DNA of 5,487 bases from Leptolinea sp. (GTDB lineage: Bacteria; Chloroflexota; Anaerolineae; Anaerolineales; Anaerolineaceae): the NCBI GenBank assembly GCA_022837205.1, contig JALHEL010000165.1, positions 1 through 5,487 on the forward strand, in the 5' to 3' direction. Positions 1-5,487 of the stretch are shown here, one piece after another. How positions within the stretch are numbered: the stretch's first letter is position 1; each line of letters opens with the position of its first letter. A program made the translations under genes and the position numbers. A model generated the notes under the pieces. The model was not told the DNA's origin. It ran no database searches and saw nothing but the letters and a program-made list of their open reading frames with translations.

Positions 1-1
1 A

Positions 2-706
2 TATGTTCAGATGATTTTCCAGGATCCGTATGCAAGCCTGAACCCGCGGATGACCGTCGGACAAATTATCGGTGAACCCATGGAAATTCACAATACCTAT
101 AAAGGGGCGGAACAATTAAAACGGGTGGAAGAACTGTTGGAACTGGTAGGGTTGAACCCGGCTTTTATCAATCGGTATCCGCATGAATTCTCCGGCGGAC
201 AACGACAAAGAATCGGTGTTGCCCGCGCCTTGGCGCTGCAACCGAAGTTGATTGTTTGCGACGAACCGATTTCCGCGTTGGATGTCTCGATTCAAGCTCA
301 GGTAGTCAACCTGTTGGAGGATTTACAAGAAGAGTTGGGGCTGACCTATTTGTTTATCGCTCACGATCTTTCCATGGTCCGGCATATCAGCGATCGGGTC
401 GCGGTAATGTATTTGGGAGTCATTGTCGAATTGGCTGACCGAAACGAACTTTATGCCACTCCGATTCATCCGTATACCAAAGCGTTGCTGTCGGCTGTCC
501 CATTCCCGGATCCGTTTATCGAAGAAACTCGCAAGCGAATTATTCTGGAGGGGGATGTCCCTTCGCCGGTCAATCCACCTTCCGGCTGCAGATTTCGCAC
601 GCGCTGTCAATACGCAAAGGAGATTTGCGCGGAAGAGAAGCCTGAATTTCGGGAAGTTCTCCCGGGACATTTTGCGGCATGTCATTTCAGTGATGAACTG
701 AAATAA
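2..706 (+). CDS. oppF: Oligopeptide ABC transporter ATP-binding protein, OppF/DppF type (5' partial)
   Basis: This is one of the two ATPases that power an oligopeptide/dipeptide importer, acting on the cytoplasmic face of the membrane. The reading frame is open back to the window edge, so the first ATG (position 11) is internal. About 90-100 N-terminal residues, including the Walker A loop, lie outside the window. Numbering from that ATG: the Q-loop FQDPYASLNPRMTV (3-16) is the OppF/DppF form, followed by the ABC signature FSGGQRQR (60-67), Walker B LIVCDEP (80-86) with catalytic E85, the D-loop SALD (88-91) and switch His118 in IAHDL. The C-terminal oligopeptide-transporter extension starts near HPYTKALLSAVP (153-164) and carries Cys193, Cys199, Cys206 and Cys224. 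All catalytic motifs in view are intact. It ends at TAA and oppA follows 110 bases later in the same direction. The family assignment is firm; OppF versus DppF is inferred from the Q-loop wording and the neighbouring genes. Confidence 0.95.
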   Translation, partial: YVQMIFQDPYASLNPRMTVGQIIGEPMEIHNTYKGAEQLKRVEELLELVGLNPAFINRYPHEFSGGQRQRIGVARALALQPKLIVCDEPISALDVSIQAQVVNLLEDLQEELGLTYLFIAHDLSMVRHISDRVAVMYLGVIVELADRNELYATPIHPYTKALLSAVPFPDPFIEETRKRIILEGDVPSPVNPPSGCRFRTRCQYAKEICAEEKPEFREVLPGHFAACHFSDELK

Positions 707-802
707 AAAAATCGGCACTTTCTGCTTCAAACGGCTTGAGCAAAACAACCGGGGAAGCAGTGCAAATAGCGTTACAGCTAATTTAAGCCATTTAATTCCT
801 TA

Positions 803-810
803 TAAGGAGG
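803..810 (+). promoter_or_regulatory. Ribosome binding site of oppA
   Basis: TAAGGAGG matches the anti-Shine-Dalgarno core almost perfectly and sits 6 bases before the ATG at 817. It is the strongest such site in the window, which fits high expression of the binding protein and fixes the start codon. Confidence 0.9.
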
Positions 811-816
811 GAAAAA

Positions 817-2847
817 ATGAGATCGAGAAAGTTAGGAATGTTATTGAGTGTGGTACTGATTTTAAGTATGCTGCTCAGCGCTTGCGGCGGAAAACCGACC
901 GCAACCCCTGTACCGGCGACCGAAGTGCCGGCTACAGAGGTACCTGCAACTGAGGTACCTGCTACAGAAGTACCGGCAACCGAGGTACCGGCAACAGAAG
1001 TACCGCCAACCGAAGTGCCGGCGACCGAAGTCCCTGCAACAGAGGTACCTGCGACGGAAGTCCCTGCTACAGAGGTACCGGCGACGGCAGCGGTGGCGGT
1101 CGAAGCGGTAAAAGTAGCGGAGCCGGTGGCGCGGGAAGATGACGGGGAATACAAAGTGATGACGTGGTCGTTAGGGGCGACGGACATACCGACGATCGAC
1201 CCGGCGTTATCGACGGACACCAGCTCGAATCAGGTCAACCAACTGGTATTTGCGGGGATCATGAACCAAGACGAAGTCACGGCTGAATTTGAGAACGGAT
1301 TAGCGACGGAAGTGACGAAAGGTGAAGTTGCCGCGGATGGGACGGTGACCTACACTTACAAGATTCGGACAGACATACCGTGGGTTCATTACAATGCGGA
1401 GAGCGGGAAAGTAGAATACGTCAAAGACTGTGACGGGAAGCCGCGCTATGTAACGGCGAAAGATTTTGAATATGCGATCAAGCGGACAGCGAATCCGGCG
1501 ACGGCATCGGACTATGCGTTCATGGAGACGGGATACATAGTGGGAGCGGCGGAATACTTTGCCGGAGAAGGGGATGCGGACGGAGTAGGGGTAAAAGCGC
1601 TTGATGATGAGACGCTGGAGATCACCTATTTGAGAGACATAGCGACGAACGCGATGATTCCGGGGTTATGGGTGACCTATGCGGTACCGCAATGGCTGAT
1701 AGAAGGGGATGCCTGCACGGAAGCGGCGGCGGATCGGTGGATTGATCCGGAGAACATCCAGACCTACGGTCCCTATGCGGTCAAAGAATGGTTTCATGAT
1801 GATCATCTGACCATTGTACAGAACCCGTACTGGCCGACGGACATAGCGAGCATACCGGCGCCGAAGATAGATGAAGTTGTATTTCGGATATTAGACTCGT
1901 CGGCGGCATTATCGGAATATGAAGCGGGGAATCTGTTAGGGATGAGCGAAGTACCGTCATCCGAGATGGATCGAATCAAAGCGGACCCGGTGATGAGCAA
2001 AGAGCTATCGATTGGTCCGAACCTGTGCACCTATTTTTACGGGTTCAACACGACGAAGCCGTATGTAGACGATGCGAGGGTACGGCGGGCGTTATCGATG
2101 GCGGTAGATCGGCAATCGCTGATTGACAATGTAGTGAAGGGCGGACAGATACCGGCGCAATGGTTCAGCCGGCCGGGGTTATTGGCGGCGCCGACATTGG
2201 AAGAATATCCGGATTTAGGGATCAAATATGATCCGGAGGCGGCGAAAGCGGAACTGAAGTCCTACATGGATGAAAAAGGGATAAAAGATCCGGGGGAAAT
2301 CAGTGTAGAGATCATGTTCAACACGAATGAGAACCATCAGAAGATAGCGGTAGCGATTCAACAGATGTGGAAAGACGTGTTGGGGATCAATGCGACGGTA
2401 CAGAATCAAGAATGGGCGGTATATCTAAAGACGATTCGTGGGAAAGACACGCCGCAGGTATTTCGGCTGGGGTGGTGTCAGGACTATCCGGATGCGGCGA
2501 ACTTCATAGATGACCAAGCGTCATCCGGTGGATCGAGCAATCCGACGGTCGACGGGAAACCGGGGTCGGAGCCTGCTGGAGGGTTCATGTGGTACAACCA
2601 AGAATTTGAGGATTTGGTGAACCAAGCGTTGGTGGAACCCGACACGGCGAAGCGGACGGAACTGTACGCCAAAGCGGAAGACATTTTGGTGAAGCAGGAT
2701 GCGGTGATGATTCCGATCTACTGGTATACGAGTGTACAGTTGACGAAGATCAATGTGGAACGGACTTTCTCGGTGATGGGTGGCAAGGAATCCTTCAACA
2801 AATGGGATATCCTTCCCGAAGGTCAGGAACGAACAGCAAATTTATAA
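817..2847 (+). CDS. oppA: Oligopeptide-binding lipoprotein (SBP_bac_5 family) with TEVP-repeat linker
   Basis: This is the extracytoplasmic receptor of the importer: it captures peptides and delivers them to OppB/OppC. The 676 residues begin with a lipoprotein signal peptide: basic MRSRKLG, a hydrophobic core, then lipobox LSAC with the lipidated Cys23. A low-complexity linker of 11 TEVP units (34-88) and an Ala/Val/Glu-rich stretch (about 89-113) act as a tether. The SBP_bac_5 domain follows from about residue 115 to the end. Family hallmarks are YGPYAVKEW (317-325), DARVRRALSMAVDR (419-432, the family signature region) and the oligopeptide-type GWCQDYPDAANF (552-563). Without signal and linker the domain is about 560 residues, normal for OppA. 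The start is set by the RBS at 803-810 and the signal peptide. The domain body uses GCG, ACG, GTA, TTA and ATA codons far more than the neighbouring genes. Peptide specificity is inferred from the family and operon; other solutes are possible. Confidence 0.95.
   Translation: MRSRKLGMLLSVVLILSMLLSACGGKPTATPVPATEVPATEVPATEVPATEVPATEVPATEVPPTEVPATEVPATEVPATEVPATEVPATAAVAVEAVKVAEPVAREDDGEYKVMTWSLGATDIPTIDPALSTDTSSNQVNQLVFAGIMNQDEVTAEFENGLATEVTKGEVAADGTVTYTYKIRTDIPWVHYNAESGKVEYVKDCDGKPRYVTAKDFEYAIKRTANPATASDYAFMETGYIVGAAEYFAGEGDADGVGVKALDDETLEITYLRDIATNAMIPGLWVTYAVPQWLIEGDACTEAAADRWIDPENIQTYGPYAVKEWFHDDHLTIVQNPYWPTDIASIPAPKIDEVVFRILDSSAALSEYEAGNLLGMSEVPSSEMDRIKADPVMSKELSIGPNLCTYFYGFNTTKPYVDDARVRRALSMAVDRQSLIDNVVKGGQIPAQWFSRPGLLAAPTLEEYPDLGIKYDPEAAKAELKSYMDEKGIKDPGEISVEIMFNTNENHQKIAVAIQQMWKDVLGINATVQNQEWAVYLKTIRGKDTPQVFRLGWCQDYPDAANFIDDQASSGGSSNPTVDGKPGSEPAGGFMWYNQEFEDLVNQALVEPDTAKRTELYAKAEDILVKQDAVMIPIYWYTSVQLTKINVERTFSVMGGKESFNKWDILPEGQERTANL
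916..1080 (+). repeat. 15-bp x 11 coding minisatellite (A/P-T-E-V-P linker)
   Basis: Eleven in-frame 15-bp units each encode A-T-E-V-P; unit 7 (1006-1020) starts with Pro instead of Ala. The protein repeat is nearly perfect but the DNA units differ at synonymous positions (GTA, GTC or GTG for Val; CCT or CCG for Pro; ACC, ACA, ACT or ACG for Thr). Units 8-9 (1021-1050) and 10-11 (1051-1080) match at 27 of 30 bases, indicating a 30-bp duplication. The product is a Pro/Glu/Thr-rich, probably extended and acidic spacer between the lipid anchor and the binding domain. Confidence 0.95.
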
Positions 2848-2914
2848 CGGTTTTAATTTGCGAGAATTCGTTCTTTATCTGATCTGTTATCCAATGTGAT
2901 TTTACAGTGATCAA

Positions 2915-2941
2915 GAGGGGGCTATAATTTATAGCCCCCTC
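2915..2941. terminator. 12-bp perfect hairpin after oppA, possible partial terminator or mRNA 3'-end stem-loop
   Basis: GAGGGGGCTATA (2915-2926) is perfectly complementary to TATAGCCCCCTC (2930-2941), leaving a 3-base loop. The stem lies 68 bases after the oppA stop. It is followed by AATAAATGGG rather than a T-tract, so it is not a canonical intrinsic terminator on either strand. A stem of this kind between a binding-protein gene and its permease genes commonly stabilises or ends part of the upstream transcript. The stem is seen directly; its role is inferred. Confidence 0.6.
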
Positions 2942-3016
2942 AATAAATGGGAAAATTCCTCTTTTAAAGAAGAAATAACCATATAAGAGATGTGGAAAGA
3001 GAAAAAAATCAAAATA

Positions 3017-3073
3017 ACTTATTCAAATCGATATGATAATGAAATTTTCATCATCATATCGACCTGAATAATT
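3017..3073. repeat. Long imperfect inverted repeat upstream of oppB
   Basis: The arms 3017-3042 and 3048-3073 pair around a short A/T loop. The core ATCGATATGAT (3027-3037) faces ATCATATCGA (3053-3062). Over the 26 possible pairs I count four mismatches: 3018/3072, 3026/3064, 3027/3063 and 3038/3052. It could be a regulator-binding palindrome, an mRNA hairpin or the remnant of a small mobile repeat. It starts 76 bases after the 2915-2941 stem and is unrelated to it in sequence. Confidence 0.7.
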
Positions 3074-3165
3074 AAATGGATGACAAAAACAATATAAAAT
3101 AACAAGGAACAGGAGTTGACAGGATTTATCGATGAACGGTTTGATCGAAGGTATCTGTTAATTCC

Positions 3166-3170
3166 GGAGG
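3166..3170 (+). promoter_or_regulatory. Ribosome binding site of oppB
   Basis: GGAGG, preceded by CC, ends 7 bases before the ATG at 3178. This supports that start over internal ATGs. Confidence 0.85.
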
Positions 3171-3177
3171 AAAAGAA

Positions 3178-4233
3178 ATGGGTAGATATATCCTGAAAAG
3201 GCTTCTTTATATGTTATTGGTACTTTTTGTGGTGTCGGCCATCACATTCGGTTTGATGCATTCTGTGCCGGGAGGACCTTTCGATAAAGAAAAGCCGTTG
3301 CCAAAGGAAATTATTGCCAATTTGGAAAAACGTTATCACCTGGATCAACCATTGCCGGTTCAATATTTGGAATATGTGAAGGCATTAATTATTCCGGAAG
3401 TAAGTACGAAAAAATTTCCGAACACAATTGATGATGATGCCCTGTTTAAATTTAAAATCGGTAACTATTATGTAAAATGGGTGAATTTCGGCCCATCCTA
3501 TTCTTCACGATCCCGAACGGTTAATGATATGCTCAAAGATCAGCTCCCGATTTCGATCCAACTGGGATTTTTGGCATTTTGCGTGGCGGTAATTATCGGG
3601 ATGCCTCTCGGGATTGTCGCCGCATTAAAACAAAATACATTTATCGATTATTTATGTATGACGTTGGCGATATTCGGGGTATCCGTGCCGGTCATTGTCT
3701 TGGGACCGATTTTGATTTGGATTTTTGGGGTTTCCTTGAAATGGTTGCCGGTAACCGGTTGGGGGTCGAAGCCTCCGTTTGTTGGCGGATTTTTACCGCA
3801 AACTTGGGGATGGCAGTATTGGAAATATGCCATTATGCCGATGTTCGCTTTGGGACTCTCTTCCTCCGCATCCATTGCCCGTTTGACTCGCGCCAGTTTA
3901 CTGCAAGTGATCCGCGAGGATTATATTCGGACCGCCCGCGCTAAAGGGTTGAAAGAACGTGCCATCATCTCCGGACATGCGTTGAAAAATGCATTGATTC
4001 CGGTTGTGACTATTTTGGGTCCGATGTTTGCCGCATTGTTGACCGGCACGTTTGTCACGGAGACAATATTCGGCATTCCCGGTATGGGACGATATTTTGT
4101 AAACAGTATCACCGCACGGGATTACCCTGTGATTATGGGAACTGTCCTGATCTATGCCGTGTTCTTGGTTGTTTGTAACTTGATTGTTGATTTGGTTTAT
4201 GGTTTGTTGGATCCCCGGATTCGATTTGAATGA
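3178..4233 (+). CDS. oppB: Oligopeptide ABC transporter permease OppB
   Basis: This integral membrane subunit forms the peptide channel with OppC. The 351 residues show the usual OppB plan: TM1 at about 9-28 right after the basic start MGRYILKRLL, then a long external loop (about 30-120). The BPD_transp_1 core follows, with TM2 about 129-149, TM3 about 161-185, TM4 about 217-237, TM5 about 274-298 and TM6 about 320-345. The cytoplasmic EAA coupling loop, which docks the ATPases, reads EDYIRTARAKGL (247-258) and continues to KNALIP (270-275). The C-terminus YGLLDPRIRFE is typical of the family. It is somewhat longer than the roughly 306-340 residues common for OppB, the excess lying in the first external loop. 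No lesion is visible. It is 33 bases upstream of oppC. Function is certain at family level; substrate class rests on the operon. Confidence 0.96.
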   Translation: MGRYILKRLLYMLLVLFVVSAITFGLMHSVPGGPFDKEKPLPKEIIANLEKRYHLDQPLPVQYLEYVKALIIPEVSTKKFPNTIDDDALFKFKIGNYYVKWVNFGPSYSSRSRTVNDMLKDQLPISIQLGFLAFCVAVIIGMPLGIVAALKQNTFIDYLCMTLAIFGVSVPVIVLGPILIWIFGVSLKWLPVTGWGSKPPFVGGFLPQTWGWQYWKYAIMPMFALGLSSSASIARLTRASLLQVIREDYIRTARAKGLKERAIISGHALKNALIPVVTILGPMFAALLTGTFVTETIFGIPGMGRYFVNSITARDYPVIMGTVLIYAVFLVVCNLIVDLVYGLLDPRIRFE

Positions 4234-4255
4234 ATTTGGCTGTGAGAAAAATTTC

Positions 4256-4261
4256 AGGAGG
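4256..4261 (+). promoter_or_regulatory. Ribosome binding site of oppC
   Basis: AGGAGG lies 5 bases before the ATG at 4267. An overlapping ATG at 4263 opens only a four-codon frame (MNDC, stop), so 4267 is the start. The translation signal is intact although the gene downstream is broken. Confidence 0.85.
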
Positions 4262-4266
4262 AATGA

Positions 4267-5141
4267 ATGACTGTTGATTTAGGAAATGCCTTGAAAAATT
4301 CGAACAATGCCGGCAACCCGATTACATTGAAATCGGAATCACTGGGGAAGGATGCTTTTCGACGATTGATTCGAAACCGGGCCGCTTTGGTCGGCGGAAT
4401 CATCATCATTTTGCTGTATGTGATTATGATTTTTGCCGATAAAATAGCCCCGTTTGATTTTGCCCAACAGACGCTTTCGGAGCAGAACGCCGTACCGCCA
4501 TGGCTGATGAAGGTGTTTCCCGGCATGCAGGCATACGGAAAACCGCCGGTGGATAATCCGAATAAATATTTGTTGGGTGCCGATTATGTGGGAAGAGATA
4601 TTTTGAGCCGAATTATCTACGGATCACGGGTATCGCTGATTATTGCCATCATCGGACCGTTAATCAGTTTGGTGATCGGCATTATATACGGCAGTATTTC
4701 GGGGTTCTTGGAATGTTATTTATTTTTATCGGCATCGGACTGACGGCTTGGGAAACGATGGCTCGTTTGACTCGTGGTCAGGTGCTGTCGATTAAAGAAA
4801 AGGAATTTGTTGAAGCGGCTCGGGCGATCGGAAGCGGAAACGGACGTATTATGTTTCGACATATCATGCCGAATATTATCGGACCGTTAGTTGTGAATGA
4901 GACGCTGGCGATTCCGGGATATATCAATACGGAAGCATTCCTTTCATTTATCGGCTTGGGAGTGAATCCTCCCACTCCGTCCTGGGGTGCGATGATTTCG
5001 GACGGTTCCAAAGTTGTCCGGACTTACCCGAACCAAACGATCTTTCCGGCACTCATGTTGGCGATTACGATGTTCGCATTCAACTTCCTCGGAGACGGAC
5101 TTCGGGATGCGCTCGATCCGCAAATGAGAGGAAGAACGTAA
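4267..5141 (+). pseudogene. oppC: Oligopeptide ABC transporter permease OppC, disrupted by internal deletion and frameshift
   Basis: This should be the second channel subunit, partner of OppB. The 5' piece (4267-4743) gives 147 normal OppC residues: a cytoplasmic N-terminus, TM1 about 39-58, an external loop with LLGADYVGRDILSR, and TM2 about 122-146 ending YGSISGF. It then runs into eleven out-of-frame residues and TGA at 4741-4743. The 3' piece continues in the -1 frame from about 4710 to TAA at 5141. It reads FIGIGLTAWETMARLTRGQVL, the EAA loop KEFVEAARAIG (4800-4832), RHIMPNIIGPLVV and the family C-terminus DALDPQMRGRT. OppC proteins normally have about 35-40 residues between SGF and the GLTAW region, including a VD..MMR..D motif and a membrane helix; these are absent. 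So this is a deletion of roughly 100-120 bp, not a multiple of three, with the join near 4704-4716. An assembly error is the main alternative. Confidence 0.88.
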
Positions 5142-5167
5142 AGAATTTTGATTTCGAAGAATTATAT

Positions 5168-5207
5168 TGCCCTCACCCTAACCCTCTCCCGTCGGGCGAG
5201 GGCATTT
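5168..5207 (+). terminator. GC-rich hairpin, likely terminator of the opp operon
   Basis: The element starts 26 bases after the oppC stop. CCCTC (5182-5186) plus CCC (5188-5190) pairs with GGG (5194-5196) plus GAGGG (5198-5202), with one mismatch and a GTC loop. An alternative outer pairing is TGCCCTC (5168-5174) with GAGGGCA (5198-5204). A short T-run (TTTT, 5205-5208) follows at once, as expected of an intrinsic terminator on the + strand. The C/A/T-rich left half with CCCTCACCCTAACCC wording resembles a repeat dispersed between genes in several bacterial genomes, as I recall it. Confidence 0.65.
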
Positions 5208-5225
5208 TGTCGGGAACGGCGTTAG

Positions 5226-5265
5226 CGACATCCCGTGTTTGAGAAAAAATAATGTAGGGGTCGGT
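5226..5265. repeat. Array unit 1, internally deleted
   Basis: Positions 5232-5265 are identical over 34 bases to 5277-5310 of unit 2. After TCGGT the sequence jumps to GTCCTCGATGCC, which corresponds to the tail of a full unit, so about 37 bases including the right half of the palindrome are missing. Confidence 0.8.
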
Positions 5266-5270
5266 GTCCT

Positions 5271-5354
5271 CGATGCCCCGTGTTTGAGAAAAAATAATGT
5301 AGGGGTCGGTTCCAAACCGACCCTTCTTTGCGACCATGCCCGAAAGAGTATCCT
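5271..5354. repeat. Array unit 2 with perfect palindrome
   Basis: GGGTCGGTT (5303-5311) pairs perfectly with AACCGACCC (5315-5323) around a 3-base loop, followed by TTCTTTG. The rest is the ACCATGCCCGAAA motif (5332-5344) and a tail ending in TATCCTC. Confidence 0.85.
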
Positions 5355-5443
5355 CGATGCCCCGTTTTTACGAAAATAATGTAGGGGTCGGTTCCAAACC
5401 GGCCCTTCTTTGTAACCATGCCCGAAAAGGCATCCGTTAGTGA
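5355..5443. repeat. Array unit 3 with wobble-preserved palindrome
   Basis: GGGTCGGTT (5385-5393) pairs with AACCGGCCC (5397-5405); relative to unit 2 one base in the right arm is G instead of A (5402), giving T/G wobble opposite T5388. The A-rich tract is altered (GTTTTTACGAAAATAAT) and the tail is longer. Confidence 0.85.
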
Positions 5444-5487
5444 CGCCGTCCCGCTTCTAAAAAAATTAATGTAGGGGTCGGTTCCAA
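5444..5487. repeat. Array unit 4, cut by the window edge
   Basis: CCCG (5450-5453), an A-rich tract and GTAGGGGTCGGTTCCAA (5471-5487) repeat the left half of the unit. The right arm of the palindrome lies beyond the window. Confidence 0.85.

Larger units (their letters stand above)
2848..3177. other. 330-bp intergenic region between oppA and oppB, no gene
   Basis: This AT-rich stretch has no credible coding frame. It holds two separate stem-loops (2915-2941 and 3017-3073) and the oppB ribosome binding site. A TTGACA at 3116-3121 resembles a -35 box, but no good -10 box lies 16-18 bases downstream, so I do not call a promoter. The layout suggests that oppB is either read through at reduced level from oppA or has its own unrecognised promoter. 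Confidence 0.7.
5211..5487. repeat. Non-coding array of palindrome-bearing intergenic repeats, continuing past the window
   Basis: At least four related units follow one another. Each has a CCCG start, an A-rich tract ending in TAAT, then GTAGGGGTCGGT. Full units continue through the right half of the palindrome, CTTCTTTG, an ACCATGCCCGAAA motif and a variable tail. The GTAGGGGTCGGT cores begin at 5254, 5299, 5381 and 5471, so spacing is 45, 82 and 90 bases. The segment 5221-5235 (GTTAGCGACATCCCG) resembles 5436-5453, so the left boundary is near 5211. No gene is supported; an open frame on the - strand (5222-5419) only translates the repeats. The array looks like a dispersed REP/MITE-like family, but no transposase is in view. 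Confidence 0.85.

Noticed and set aside
715..763. A possible stem between oppF and oppA: GCAC and TGCTTC (715-718, 723-728) facing GAAGCAGTGC (754-763).
   Set aside because: It needs a 4-base bulge and a 25-base loop and has no T-run after it, so it may be chance.
792..1220. An antisense open frame encoding a GTSVA-type pentapeptide repeat.
   Set aside because: It is the reverse reading of the TEVP minisatellite; it has no start signal of its own and no other recognisable domain.
3116..3121. TTGACA as a -35 box for an oppB promoter.
   Set aside because: The sequence 16-18 bases downstream (around GTTTGA) is not a credible -10 box.
3132..3161. A nine-codon frame (MNGLIEGIC) just before oppB as a leader peptide.
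   Set aside because: The nearest AGGAG is about 17 bases upstream, too far for normal initiation, and nothing in the peptide suggests attenuation.
4722..4728. A UUU UUA heptamer in oppC that could promote -1 frameshifting into the frame of the 3' piece.
   Set aside because: It resembles a slippery site and the shift direction is right, but a frameshift would still leave out the conserved segment with one membrane helix, and no clear downstream stimulatory structure is seen. A deletion explains both the lost residues and the frame change.
4713..5141. The 3' oppC piece as an independent small gene starting at ATG 4713.
   Set aside because: No ribosome binding site precedes it, it starts in mid-domain, and its sequence aligns as the second half of OppC.
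5222..5419. A - strand open frame of 65 codons with internally repeated peptide text.
   Set aside because: It consists entirely of the intergenic repeat units, so its peptide repeats simply mirror the DNA repeats; no ribosome binding site is seen.
5254..5487. The terminal repeats as a CRISPR array.
   Set aside because: Spacing is irregular (45, 82, 90), the intervening sequences are themselves related rather than unique spacers, and no cas gene is present.

Overview
The window holds one oligopeptide (Opp/Dpp-type) ABC importer locus, all on the + strand, followed by an intergenic repeat array. From left to right it contains the 3' part of an OppF-like ATPase (2-706, cut by the window edge), an oligopeptide-binding lipoprotein OppA (817-2847), the permease OppB (3178-4233), and an OppC-type permease (4267-5141) that is broken by an internal deletion and frameshift. 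The last 350 bases or so carry a GC-rich terminator-like hairpin (5168-5207) and at least four copies of a palindrome-bearing repeat that runs off the right edge.

Organism: bacterial, with moderate GC, good Shine-Dalgarno sites (AAGGAGG, GGAGG, AGGAGG) and ATG starts. The solute-binding protein is a lipoprotein with a long Thr/Glu/Val/Pro repeat linker. The 3' flank has a CCCTCACCCTAACCCTCTCC-type hairpin and a GTAGGGGTCGG palindrome family. From memory this combination fits Chloroflexota (Anaerolineae-like) or a similar uncultured lineage such as KSB3/Modulibacteria. That is a low-confidence inference, not something the sequence proves.

How the genes work together: OppA, anchored to the outer face of the membrane, captures peptides and delivers them to the OppB/OppC channel. 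OppF, with an OppD partner presumably encoded upstream of the window, hydrolyses ATP to drive import. OppA is separated from OppB by 330 bases containing two hairpins, a layout that would allow more binding protein than permease. OppC lacks about 35 residues around its third membrane segment and changes frame at the join, so this copy of the importer is probably non-functional unless the join is a sequencing or assembly artefact.

No undescribed biological system is convincingly present. The points most worth a second look are the OppC lesion, the mosaic codon use of oppA, its 11-unit minisatellite linker, the long inverted repeat before oppB, and the terminal palindromic repeat array.
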